Shown here: in pieces, positions 7,817 through 15,591 of the stretch
Numbering within the stretch: the stretch's first letter is position 1
Layout of the letters: the number at the start of each line of letters is the position of its first letter
Assembly (NCBI GenBank): GCA_947591575.1
Contig: CANQDI010000005.1
Coordinates: forward strand, 1 to 35,607
DNA from: an uncultured Bacilli bacterium
Lineage (GTDB): Bacteria; Bacillota_I; Bacilli_A; RF39; UBA660
Reading direction: 5' to 3'
DNA length: 35,607 nt
Notes under the pieces: generated by a model
The model's input: only the letters and a program-made list of their open reading frames with translations
Told to the model about the DNA's origin: nothing
Database searches by the model: none
Translations under genes and position numbers: made by a program

Positions 7817-8255
7817 TATTTTCTTTATGCTGAATCATAAAAGACGTAATTTCTCTTTCAACTTCTGATAAGGCGTGCTTATCAATATTAGTTAAAACAA
7901 TCAATTCTTTTACAGTATCTATTTTTACTTTTCCCCAAATAATGCCACTTCTTACTTTTAAATCATTAAACAAATCAGGTGTAATAGAATCTAGAAAATA
8001 TCCAATGACAACACGATCTCTACCCACTAAAATTCTCTTATTAGTAAGCGCTACAACGGCTGTATTAATTATATTATAAAAACGATCATTTTTTTGAGCA
8101 ACAAATGCATAGAGTACTTTTTCTCCTGCAGTTAAATGTTGATCAATTACATTGGAATTTTTCTTTAAACGCCACCCAATTGTCATAGGATATTTATGAA
8201 TAAACTCTGTGACAAATTGATAAGTACTCTTTACATTATTCATTAATAATACCAT
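7794..8255 (-). CDS. PH-like domain protein (YokE/bPH_3-like)
   Basis: A 153-residue protein without signal or membrane segment. The stretch from LTAGEKVLYAFVAQ through AVVALTNKRILVGRDRVVIGYFLDSI to IWGKVKIDTVKELIVLT has the bacterial PH-domain signature: a G-E-x-V start, a T-N-K-R-[IL] strand, then the conserved hydrophobic strands. Such domains are found in Bacillota membrane or stress proteins of unknown role. The start overlaps the end of the thioredoxin-like gene by about 20 bases; ATG 8243 is an alternative, and neither has a good ribosome binding site, so translation coupled to the upstream gene is likely. Confidence 0.7.
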   Translation of the reverse strand: MVLLMNNVKSTYQFVTEFIHKYPMTIGWRLKKNSNVIDQHLTAGEKVLYAFVAQKNDRFYNIINTAVVALTNKRILVGRDRVVIGYFLDSITPDLFNDLKVRSGIIWGKVKIDTVKELIVLTNIDKHALSEVEREITSFMIQHKENIKKEKTA

Positions 8256-8772
8256 TATCCTTAAAAAATTGAATTGTACTGTCTTTCGTTGTATATCCTG
8301 CGATCATATCAACAATTTCATTATTTTGAACAATTAATGTAAGTGGTGTTCCATATCCCTCACTAAAGTAATCATCTGATGCAAGTAATTTAGAGACACC
8401 ATCTTCTGTAAGTTCATCTGTATTTAAGTGATTAACCTTTATTCCATAAAGATATACCATATTTTTCATAATAGGTGTATAAAGTTGACACCATGGACAT
8501 CCAGGCCTTGCAATAAAGATAATAGACTTTTCAGATCCTTTTTTTAGTGTTAGATATTCATCGATATCAATATTATTCAATTCTCCTTGTTCATCTTCTG
8601 GAATATCTTCTGTTTCAATCGCATTACTTTCATCTGTCGATGTAGATGATTGACTATATTGACTATTTTTACCACTCAGTTCAGATACAAAATAACTACC
8701 TCCAAAAACAATAATCAAAACAAGCACTACAATGGAAGCTGTTTTTAAATTTTCTTTTGTCTTTTTTTTCAT
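8236..8772 (-). CDS. Membrane-anchored thioredoxin-fold protein (CPWC)
   Basis: The 178-residue protein has a basic N-terminus, one membrane helix (about 11-31), a low-complexity Ser/Glu/Asp linker (about 33-70) and a thioredoxin-like domain. The active site is RPGCPWCQ with C92 and C95, and a downstream GTPLTLIV carries the expected cis-proline. It is probably an extracytoplasmic thiol-disulfide exchanger or a thioredoxin-like protein supporting cell-envelope proteins. GGAGG precedes the ATG at 8772. It is the first gene of a unit with the PH-like gene. Confidence 0.8.
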   Translation of the reverse strand: MKKKTKENLKTASIVVLVLIIVFGGSYFVSELSGKNSQYSQSSTSTDESNAIETEDIPEDEQGELNNIDIDEYLTLKKGSEKSIIFIARPGCPWCQLYTPIMKNMVYLYGIKVNHLNTDELTEDGVSKLLASDDYFSEGYGTPLTLIVQNNEIVDMIAGYTTKDSTIQFFKDNGIINE

Positions 8773-8795
8773 TTGACTTTCCTCCTTGCTTCTTT

Positions 8796-8801
8796 ATTAT
8801 A
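8796..8801 (-). promoter_or_regulatory. Extended -10 promoter of the thioredoxin-like gene
   Basis: TATAAT preceded by TGT on the minus strand, 24 bases before ATG 8772; no clear -35. Motif-based. Confidence 0.5.
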
Positions 8802-8866
8802 ACATATTTCAACAAAAAGTTATGCTTTCCTGTGATAATTTCTTCTATTTTTCACATAAATTCTTT

Positions 8867-10459
8867 CTATTTTTTCATTTTCCAATCAAAATAATCTTCA
8901 AAACGACATCTTTTATCTATTATCGTACCATTTTTTTGAAGTTCAATCACACGATTTGTCAAAGTTTCATTCAAAGTTAGATCTCTACTCGTAAAAATCA
9001 TTTCGCCTTGAAAATTTTCTAATCCTTTATTAAGAGATGTAATACTTTCTAAATCTAAATGATTTGTAGGCTCGTCTAAGAGTAGAAAATTAGGAGATGA
9101 TAACATACATTTACTAATCATGCATCGAGCTTTTTCTCCTCCTGATAAAACAGAGATATTTTTAAACACTTCTTCATTGGTAAAAAGCATTCTTCCTAGA
9201 AAAGAACGTAAATAAGTATTATCTTTTCCCTGATAAAAATTGCCAATCCACTCTATAATTGATTCATCTTTGGAAAAATAGGAACTATTATCCTGTGGCA
9301 AATAAGAAGAGACAATGGTTTTTCCAAAATGAATTTCACCCTTATCAAATTTTTCTATTCCAGCAAGAATATTCAAAAGTGTTGTTTTGGCTAAATCATT
9401 TTCTCCTAATAGAGCTATTTTATCCCCTTTTTGCAGGGTAAAAGAAATTTTATTTAATATCTTTTCTCCATCAACTATTTTCGTTAAATTTTTTACTTCT
9501 AAAATATCATTTCCACTACTTTTATCGATTTTAAAATCAATATAAGGATACTTTCTTGAAGATGGAACAATTTCATCTAATTCAATTTTTTCTAAGATTT
9601 TCTTTCTTGAAGTAGCTTGTTTTGATTTAGAAGCATTAGCGGAAAAACGATCAATAAAAGCTTGTAATTCTTTTATTTTTTCTTCTTTTTTACGATTTTG
9701 TTCCTTCATTTGTTTAAGAGCAAGTTCTCTTGATTGATACCAAAAATCATAATTACCTGCATAAATTTTCATTTTCCCAAAATCGATATCTATAATGTGT
9801 GTACAAACTTTATTTAAAAAGTGGCGATCATGGGAAACCACAACAATTGTATTTGGATAATCCATTAAAAAATCTTCTAACCATTTAATGGTTTCCATAT
9901 CTAAACTATTGGTAGGTTCATCTAAAAGCAAAATATCTGGATTTTGAAAAAGTGCTTGGGCAAGCAAGACCTTTACGCGCATTTTCGCAGATATTTCTTT
10001 CATTAAAAGGGTATGATAAGACTCATCGATTCCGAGACTTGAAAGCAATATTGCTGCATCAGGTTCCGCATTATATCCATCTAAGTCTTGAAATTCAGCT
10101 TCTAACTCGGCCATTTTCATATAGTCATCATCACTAAATATTGTTTGACAATAAAGTTTATTTTTTTCATCTATTACTTTCCATAATGCATCGTTTCCCA
10201 TCAAAACAACATCTAATACACGTATATCATCATAAGCATAATGATCTTGCTTTAAAAAAGAAACTCGTTCTTTTTTTCCAATCGTAATTTCTCCATGTGT
10301 CGTTTCTAATTCTTTGGTAAGAAGTTTTAAAAAAGTTGATTTTCCAGATCCATTGGCTCCAATTAATCCATAACAGGCACCTGAATTCAATTTTAAATTC
10401 ACATCTTCAAAAAGTGTTCTTTTTCCAAAGGTTAGTGTGACATGATCTACTTGAATCAT
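8867..10459 (-). CDS. ykpA: ABC-F ATPase, YkpA-type
   Basis: Two ATP-binding cassettes in one 530-residue soluble chain, typical of ABC-F ribosome-associated proteins. Cassette 1 has a canonical Walker A (GANGSGKST, 34-42) and Walker B (LLLDEP, 177-182), but the signature is replaced by ISAKMR (156-161). The linker (about 250-310) has the SANASKSKQATSRKK stretch characteristic of YkpA/YbiT relatives. Cassette 2 has a degenerate P-loop (GENDLAKTT, 352-360), an intact LSGGEK (438-443), Walker B (459-464) and an altered H-loop (SRD, 491-493, instead of SHD). The degenerate second P-loop is, as I recall, normal for YkpA. AAAGGAGG precedes the ATG, and the gene starts 11 bases after the oapA-like gene, so the two are cotranscribed. 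Confidence 0.9.
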   Translation of the reverse strand: MIQVDHVTLTFGKRTLFEDVNLKLNSGACYGLIGANGSGKSTFLKLLTKELETTHGEITIGKKERVSFLKQDHYAYDDIRVLDVVLMGNDALWKVIDEKNKLYCQTIFSDDDYMKMAELEAEFQDLDGYNAEPDAAILLSSLGIDESYHTLLMKEISAKMRVKVLLAQALFQNPDILLLDEPTNSLDMETIKWLEDFLMDYPNTIVVVSHDRHFLNKVCTHIIDIDFGKMKIYAGNYDFWYQSRELALKQMKEQNRKKEEKIKELQAFIDRFSANASKSKQATSRKKILEKIELDEIVPSSRKYPYIDFKIDKSSGNDILEVKNLTKIVDGEKILNKISFTLQKGDKIALLGENDLAKTTLLNILAGIEKFDKGEIHFGKTIVSSYLPQDNSSYFSKDESIIEWIGNFYQGKDNTYLRSFLGRMLFTNEEVFKNISVLSGGEKARCMISKCMLSSPNFLLLDEPTNHLDLESITSLNKGLENFQGEMIFTSRDLTLNETLTNRVIELQKNGTIIDKRCRFEDYFDWKMKK

Positions 10460-10470
10460 AAAATCCTCCT

Positions 10471-11076
10471 TTAAATTCGATAAAATATAGATATGAACTT
10501 GGCAAAGCGATATAAAATGATATTACTTTTATTAATGGCAAAACTTTTTCCAAGAGCTTTTCCACCAATGGTGAAAGCAGAAATCACACCTGTTACAATG
10601 AGCGTTGTAAAAAGTAAGTCAGAATGAAAACTTTTGATTAATAAAGCAGTAATGGTAATACCAGAAGCACCAGATACAATTCCACAAACATCACCTATTA
10701 CATCACAACAAAAACTAGATACCTTTTCTGAATTTTTTTTAAATAAAACTGCAACCTTCGCTCCTCGAACCTTTCTAGCACTCATTGAGTGAAAAATTTT
10801 TTCATCACTGGCAGTAACAGCAACACCAATAATATCAAATAAAATACCTAAAAAAACAAAAAAGAAAGTAATGAGAATACTAATCGGTAAGGTCGCCTTT
10901 TTGATGGTTGTTTCTGAAAAAAAAGATAAAACAAAAGAAAGACAAAATGCTATACCAAAAATCATGATAATCCATTTCCAATTTACAACATTTTTCTTTT
11001 TCTTTTCTTGCCTTCTTGTTTGTATTTCTAAATTACGTAATTCTTTTTTTGTTTTACTTTTTTCTTGACGATTCAT
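10471..11076 (-). CDS. oapA: Four-helix membrane protein, DUF21/CorB-like; probable OLE-associated protein OapA
   Basis: A 201-residue protein with a very basic cytoplasmic N-terminus (1-30), then four predicted membrane helices near 33-53, 62-88, 126-148 and 153-178. After helix 2 comes FDIIGVAVTASDE (80-92) followed by FHSMSARKVRGAK (95-107), a pattern shared with the membrane domain of CNNM/CorB (DUF21) Mg2+ proteins. Homologs are often annotated as CorB-like. Its position directly downstream of a roughly 619-nt structured RNA, plus its size, fits OapA, which binds OLE RNA and holds it at the membrane. The A-S-D-E segment may correspond to the A-D pair altered in a dominant-negative OapA mutant, but I cannot verify numbering. 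GAGGTG lies seven bases before the ATG. Confidence 0.8.
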   Translation of the reverse strand: MNRQEKSKTKKELRNLEIQTRRQEKKKKNVVNWKWIIMIFGIAFCLSFVLSFFSETTIKKATLPISILITFFFVFLGILFDIIGVAVTASDEKIFHSMSARKVRGAKVAVLFKKNSEKVSSFCCDVIGDVCGIVSGASGITITALLIKSFHSDLLFTTLIVTGVISAFTIGGKALGKSFAINKSNIILYRFAKFISIFYRI

Positions 11077-11095
11077 AATAACACCTCATGAAAGT

Positions 11096-11101
11096 ATTAT
11101 A
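11096..11101 (-). promoter_or_regulatory. Possible -10 element upstream of the oapA-like gene
   Basis: TATAAT on the minus strand, 19 bases before ATG 11076, with only a weak -35 (CTTACT) at the right distance. It would allow oapA transcription separate from the RNA, whose terminator lies about 130 bases upstream. Confidence 0.45.
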
Positions 11102-11231
11102 ACAAATACAAAGAGAAAAGTAAGTGATAAATGATAGTAAATTTAGCATATAAGTGAATAATACAATCGTTTTATCACATTTTCAAAATGAACTCTATAA
11201 TAGTTGATTCCGTGAAAAAAATCTAACCACT

Positions 11232-11262
11232 AAAAAAAGCAATTTTCTTTGCTTTTTATTTC
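11232..11262 (-). terminator. Intrinsic terminator of the large ncRNA
   Basis: On the minus strand AAAAAGCAA, a six-base loop, then TTGCTTTTTTT. Nine pairs, the 3' arm merging with the U tract. It defines the 3' end of the RNA and separates it from the oapA-like gene. Confidence 0.85.
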
Positions 11263-11850
11263 TGATATCAATGGCTATCCTTTGGTAAACTTTGAGTCTT
11301 AGGTCAAGCAGGATTTCCCTCGTCTTTACGATACCGTTACCAATATCGCGGTTCCCCCTTTCGAAAAACGAATACAATCAGTATGGCTTGATCACCACTT
11401 AGTACCCACTGCAATCCCAAACGACATCACTCTAGGAGATTTCCTCACCAAGCTTTATTACTAATTCTTTTTTGCAGAAAAGATTTCATTATGCAGTTTA
11501 TTCAAGTAGGTTTGGCCAATCTACTGAATCAGCTCATAAATCCCAACTTTTCCACGCAAGACAAGCTACGCTACTCATAACTTTCGCCACAAAGTAGGTT
11601 CTACCTAAGTCGTAAATTATCCATCAGCATTATTCGCGTATAGGTAACTCACAAGATTAGGTCTCCAAGATAGTGGGATTCATCTATATGCCATTATAGA
11701 CTACCCATTATCTATACCTTCCAGCATCCACCCCAAACTGGGCGTAAGAAGCAAACACCAGAAGTTTCACAGATATGCTCTTTAACGGTGTTTTAATCCC
11801 GTCTTCGTAATAAAGAAATTGACTAGAATAGTGCGCCATTTCTATTACGT
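11232..11850 (-). ncRNA. ole: Large structured noncoding RNA, probable OLE RNA
   Basis: About 619 nt lie between a perfect-consensus SigA promoter and a strong intrinsic terminator. Base composition is more balanced than in surrounding intergenic DNA. The only open frame (11195-11377) lacks a ribosome binding site and runs through the terminator. The 5' end forms a long helix: CGTAATA and GAAAT (11838-11849) pair with ATTTC and TATTACG (11806-11819), 12 pairs with a two-base bulge. Further hairpins are visible, for example GATA...TATC around GGTAAC near 11330-11350. OLE RNAs average about 610 nt and almost always sit just upstream of oapA; both hold here. OLE forms a membrane-bound RNP with OapA and is linked to cold, alcohol and Mg2+ tolerance. 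Identity rests on length, context and architecture, since I could not run a covariance model. ROOL, GOLLD and RNase P were considered less likely. Confidence 0.75.
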
Positions 11851-11855
11851 GCTAC

Positions 11856-11884
11856 ATTATATCATATTCTAGACTGTTTGTCAA
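11856..11884 (-). promoter_or_regulatory. Perfect-consensus SigA promoter of the large ncRNA
   Basis: TTGACA (11879-11884), exactly 17 bases, TATAAT (11856-11861) on the minus strand. Transcription would begin near 11850, at the base of the 5' helix of the RNA. Its strength predicts an abundant RNA. Confidence 0.9.
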
Positions 11885-11937
11885 ATATACTATATTCTTT
11901 TATGTCTTTCGTTGACATAATGTTTCAAAAACTTTGA

Positions 11938-14553
11938 TTATACACTTTCTTTTCTTCCCCTACTTCGTAAATATATTTTTCGAATAAAATCGACGGGAAT
12001 AACAGACATCGATAAAATAAACATTTCTATAAATTCATGTACAGATAATCCAGCAGTTCGAAATAGATTTCCACCAAAATAGATGAGGATCATTTGAACA
12101 ATGATGATAAAGAAAATAGTAATAAGAAAAACAGGGTTTTCTAAAATACCAACAAACAAATTCAATCTGGGACTTCGGGCATTAAAACTATTAAATATTC
12201 CCATAAAGATAAATAAACCAAAGAAAGCTGTTAAAAAATATTTATCATCTGGAGCAATACGAAACATTTGATGAAAGAAAGGAAGTTTAAAGAAACAAAG
12301 ACAAAGGAAAGCAGAATAAAGACCTGTAAAGAAGATTTCTCCTAACATATACCGATTTAAAATGGGTTCATCACGTCGTTTTGGTTTTTCTAACATGTAT
12401 TCTTTTAAAGGAGGTTCATAGGCGAAAGCAAGTCCTGCTAAAGTATCCATTACCATATTTACCCAGAGCATCTGCATGACAGTAATAGGGGTTTCAATTC
12501 CTACAAATGGACCTACAATCGATAAAAAAATAGCACATAAGTTCATCGTAAGTTGAAAAATAATAAATTTACGAATACTTTTAAAAGTTGTTCTTCCAAA
12601 TAAAATTGCTTTCGTAATCGATAAAAAATTATTATCTAAAATAATGATATCACTTGCTTCTTTTGTAACTTCTGTACCACTTCCCATCGCAAATCCAACA
12701 TCTGCCTTTTTTAATGCAGGAGCATCATTGACACCATCTCCCGTCATTCCAACAACTAAATTCATCTCTTCACTTACTCTAACTAAACGACTTTTATCTT
12801 TTGGAAGTGCCCTTGCAATCACTCTTACTTTTGGTAAAATTTCTTTTAGTGTGTCATCATCCATCATAGACAATTTGTCACTTGTTAGTACAAGATCTTT
12901 GGTACTTTTTAAAATACCTACTTCTTGAGCAATCGAAGTGGCTGTTTTTTCATTATCACCTGTCATCATGACTACTTGAATCCCTGCATTTTGTACTTCT
13001 AAAACAGCTTCTTTTGATGTTTCACGAATTTCATCTTCTAAAGTCGCAAGAGCAATGAACGTCAAATTTGAAGGAAGACTGCCTTCTTTATAACAAATAG
13101 CAATCACTCTTTTTCCCTCACCTGCTAATTTTTCTAAAGTTCTCTTTAATTCTATATGCTTTTTCAAGGGAACAATCGTACCATCTTCCTTTAGGTATGT
13201 TTGACATTTTGGTAACAAAATTTCAGGAGCTCCCTTTATAAAAGTTACCAAGTGTTGATCTATCTTTACCGTCGTTAAAGCATATTTTTTGGTACTAGAA
13301 AAAGGATCTTCTTTCATGACTGGGTAACAATGCAACTTTTGATCATGAAAAAAAGATAATAATGCCCTATCTGTACTATTTCCTCCAATTAGTGTATGAT
13401 CAACTTCATCATGATTACAGCTATTATTTTCAAAAAGACTTGTTTTTAATGTCTCTAAATATTTAGGATAGGAAGAAAGAGCTTCTTCTGTCTCATATGT
13501 CTTAAAGTCTCCTGTTAAAAAGGATTTTACCTGCATATTTCCTTTCGTTAAAGTGCCTGTTTTATCCGTAAACAAAATATTTAAACTTCCTGCTGTTTCA
13601 ATTCCTACCAATCTTCTTACTAAAACATGATTCTTTAACATTCTTTTCATATTGGAAGATAAAACAAGAGTAACCATCATAGGAAGTCCTTCTGGAACAG
13701 CAACCACAATGATGGTAACAGCAAGTGTTAGAGCATATAAAATATTCCCCAAAAGTTGTGGAAAATCCATAAGAGAAGAAAGGATTAAATGTTTATCGAA
13801 ATGATTTGCAATAACATAAACAGAAAATAGATAAGAAAAAGCAACGAGAAGAGCACTGATATAGCCGATTTTACTAATGGTTTGAGCAAGTCCTCGTAAT
13901 CGTTGTTTTAGAGGGCTTTCCGGTGTTTTTTCAGAAAGTTCTAACGCTAATTTTCCATAAAATGTATTGACTCCAACAGTGGTCACTTCCATAACTCCTT
14001 CTCCCTGATAAATCACACTACCACGAAAAAGTTGATTTTTTCTCGTAATGATTCCTTCTTTTGGAATTTTATAACTTTCTTTACTTTCTCCACTAATAGA
14101 AGATTCATCAACTGTTAAATTACCATCCATTAAAATGCCATCTGCCGGAATTTTATCTCCATAGGATAAGAAAACAAGATCCCCTACAACCACTTCTTCC
14201 ACTGGTATTTCTATCATTCTGCCTTCTCGTATCACTTTTACTTTTATTTTACTGGATTCTGCTTGTAACTTTTCAAAAGCTTTTTCACTCCCATATTCAG
14301 AAATAGTAGAAATAAAAGATGCTAAGAAAATAGCAACAACGATTCCTACTGTTTCAAACCAATCAAAATCATGAATTAAAAAAACTGTTTTAATCCCTAA
14401 AGCAATTAATAAAATACGAATAATAGGATCCCCTAGACTTCTTAAAAATGCTTTTAAAAACGTTTCTTGTTGATGTGCTACAAGTATATTACTGCCGTAT
14501 TGTTCTCTTGATGTTTTTACTTCTTCTTGATTTAACCCTGACCATTTCTTCAT
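11938..14553 (-). CDS. Calcium-transporting P-type ATPase (P2 type)
   Basis: A full-length 871-residue P-type pump. It shows the actuator motif SGES (153-156), the helix 4 ion-site PEGLP (287-291), the phosphorylation site DKTGTLT (D330), the nucleotide-site KGAPE (440-444), TGDxxxTA (531-538) and hinge TGDGVNDAP (604-612). In helix 6 NMVMD (N699, D703) matches the calcium ligands of SERCA (N796, D800), and E288 of PEGLP matches E309, so Ca2+ (possibly Mn2+) export is the best assignment. About ten membrane helices are present; the C-terminus is basic. GGAGG precedes the ATG. The next feature downstream is the large ncRNA, and the upstream leader contains a terminator-like hairpin. Confidence 0.92.
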   Translation of the reverse strand: MKKWSGLNQEEVKTSREQYGSNILVAHQQETFLKAFLRSLGDPIIRILLIALGIKTVFLIHDFDWFETVGIVVAIFLASFISTISEYGSEKAFEKLQAESSKIKVKVIREGRMIEIPVEEVVVGDLVFLSYGDKIPADGILMDGNLTVDESSISGESKESYKIPKEGIITRKNQLFRGSVIYQGEGVMEVTTVGVNTFYGKLALELSEKTPESPLKQRLRGLAQTISKIGYISALLVAFSYLFSVYVIANHFDKHLILSSLMDFPQLLGNILYALTLAVTIIVVAVPEGLPMMVTLVLSSNMKRMLKNHVLVRRLVGIETAGSLNILFTDKTGTLTKGNMQVKSFLTGDFKTYETEEALSSYPKYLETLKTSLFENNSCNHDEVDHTLIGGNSTDRALLSFFHDQKLHCYPVMKEDPFSSTKKYALTTVKIDQHLVTFIKGAPEILLPKCQTYLKEDGTIVPLKKHIELKRTLEKLAGEGKRVIAICYKEGSLPSNLTFIALATLEDEIRETSKEAVLEVQNAGIQVVMMTGDNEKTATSIAQEVGILKSTKDLVLTSDKLSMMDDDTLKEILPKVRVIARALPKDKSRLVRVSEEMNLVVGMTGDGVNDAPALKKADVGFAMGSGTEVTKEASDIIILDNNFLSITKAILFGRTTFKSIRKFIIFQLTMNLCAIFLSIVGPFVGIETPITVMQMLWVNMVMDTLAGLAFAYEPPLKEYMLEKPKRRDEPILNRYMLGEIFFTGLYSAFLCLCFFKLPFFHQMFRIAPDDKYFLTAFFGLFIFMGIFNSFNARSPRLNLFVGILENPVFLITIFFIIIVQMILIYFGGNLFRTAGLSVHEFIEMFILSMSVIPVDFIRKIYLRSRGRKESV

Positions 14554-14598
14554 AAATTCCTCCTATCCTACTTTATGAAGGAAAACGAAAGTCAAACC

Positions 14599-14630
14599 AA
14601 AAAAAAAGAGATTATTTTTCGACAACCTCT
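14599..14630 (-). terminator. Terminator-like hairpin in the Ca2+-ATPase leader
   Basis: On the minus strand AGAGGTT (14624-14630) pairs with AATCTCT (14607-14613, one G-U), followed by eight T residues. It lies about 45 bases before the ATPase start and downstream of another terminator (14718-14748) and a possible promoter, so it may be an attenuator rather than a gene end. No known riboswitch motif was recognised upstream of it. Confidence 0.55.
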
Positions 14631-14701
14631 ATTGATTGATGCAACGATGATACATGTTATCTTCTATTTGCCATTTTACTGTTTATGTCGATGATATCGA
14701 T

Positions 14702-14730
14702 TTTATATATACAAAGAAAAAGAACTATAA
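14702..14730 (-). promoter_or_regulatory. Weak candidate promoter for the Ca2+-ATPase gene
   Basis: TTATAG, 17 bases, TATAAA on the minus strand, overlapping the upstream gene's terminator T tract. It would give a leader of about 140 nt that includes the hairpin at 14599-14630. Confidence 0.3.
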
Positions 14731-14748
14731 CATCTGTCTAGTTCTTTT
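14718..14748 (-). terminator. Intrinsic terminator of the glucosaminidase-like gene
   Basis: AAAAGAACTA (minus strand, 14739-14748) pairs perfectly with TAGTTCTTTT (14718-14727) over ten bases and runs into a T-rich tract (CTTTG). It starts four bases after the stop codon at 14753. Confidence 0.85.
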
Positions 14749-14752
14749 CATT

Positions 14753-15487
14753 TTATGCAGTACGAATTGACTCAATATAACTATTTACTTTTTGAATCCA
14801 ATCAGACCAACCCGTTGTTCCTACATATTTTTGAGCAATGGTTTCTGCAGTTGTTAATCCCTTTGCATAGTAGTTAGTATATAAGTTTTCCATATATCCA
14901 GTAATTCCCTCTTCTAAAGTTGCATATGCCTTATAAGAACTTCCGTTACAAGAAGGACTCCCTTTTTGTCCTCCTACATTATTACATGATTGTACTAAAC
15001 GACTACAATTCCACTTACATCCAGTCTCATGTAACATAATAGCAACTGCTAAATAAGGATCAATTCCTAACTCTGTAGCTTTACTAGCAATCAAAAATCC
15101 ATATCCACTAATGGTAGAATTTAAAGAGCGATTTAATTTCTGGCCTAATTCTTCTAATGTCATATTTTCATAAACAACTGGTTGCAATACCTCTAAATAT
15201 ACATCTTGTACTTCTTCCTGTACAACAGGTGCTTTTTCCGTTACCGTTTCTTTCTCATTCATTGCTAAAACTTCTTGCACCACTTGTTCTTTTTCTGTTT
15301 TCTTTGATTCATCTTCACTTGTTTTTTCTCTGGCATCCATCATATCTTTTAATGTGATTTTTTCATGATGTCTTGTTTCTACAACAGGCTTTTCTGTGAA
15401 TATAATATATTCAAGTAGACAAGCACTTCCAATCATTAGAACACCAATGATTGTAAGCAATAAGCTTATCTTTCTTTTCTTATTCAT
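14753..15487 (-). CDS. Secreted or anchored glucosaminidase-like (lysozyme-fold) protein
   Basis: The start ATG 15487 follows AAAGGAGG; the frame is open further upstream but without support. The 244-residue protein has an N-terminal signal anchor (about 5-27), a charged Glu/Lys-rich stalk (about 35-105) and a C-terminal lysozyme-like domain: GYGFLIASKATELGIDP, IMLHETG with a probable catalytic glutamate, NVGGQKG, and YATLEEGITGYM. This matches the glucosaminidase/Flg-J fold that cleaves peptidoglycan glycan strands. Four cysteines around the active site (ETGCKWNCS, VQSCNN, PSCNGS) could form disulfides. It has its own strong promoter and terminator and so is monocistronic. Confidence 0.8.
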   Translation of the reverse strand: MNKKRKISLLLTIIGVLMIGSACLLEYIIFTEKPVVETRHHEKITLKDMMDAREKTSEDESKKTEKEQVVQEVLAMNEKETVTEKAPVVQEEVQDVYLEVLQPVVYENMTLEELGQKLNRSLNSTISGYGFLIASKATELGIDPYLAVAIMLHETGCKWNCSRLVQSCNNVGGQKGSPSCNGSSYKAYATLEEGITGYMENLYTNYYAKGLTTAETIAQKYVGTTGWSDWIQKVNSYIESIRTA

Positions 15488-15515
15488 AGTTCCTCCTTTA
15501 AAAGTGAACAACATC

Positions 15516-15544
15516 ATTCTAACATAGAACAACTTCATTGTCAA
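15516..15544 (-). promoter_or_regulatory. SigA promoter of the glucosaminidase-like gene, with an inverted repeat at the -10
   Basis: TTGACA (15539-15544), 17 bases, TAGAAT (15516-15521) on the minus strand. The inverted repeat TTCTA-TGT-TAGAA overlaps the -10, and the heptamer GTTGTTC occurs twice around it. Such placement suits a repressor site, but no regulator is identified. Confidence 0.75.
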
Positions 15545-15591
15545 ATGAGCTTGACTGTTCTTGAATGTATCTTATGCCAAATATTATAAAA

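Noticed and set aside
8236-8772. Thioredoxin-fold gene as part of a cytochrome c maturation cluster
   Set aside because: No ccm/res genes are nearby and the protein is a single anchored domain.
11195-11377. Open frame of 60 codons on the minus strand inside and beyond the large RNA
   Set aside because: It runs through the RNA's terminator, has no ribosome binding site and a composition unlike a protein.
11232-11850. RNase P RNA, tmRNA, ROOL or GOLLD RNA as identity of the large RNA
   Set aside because: The CCA-type tRNA-like end of tmRNA and the conserved cores of RNase P are missing (only a short GAGGAAA-like match is seen). ROOL and GOLLD do not usually neighbour an oapA-type gene.
12644-12928. 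Open frame of 94 codons on the plus strand
   Set aside because: Antisense to the P-type ATPase, whose motifs are intact throughout this stretch.
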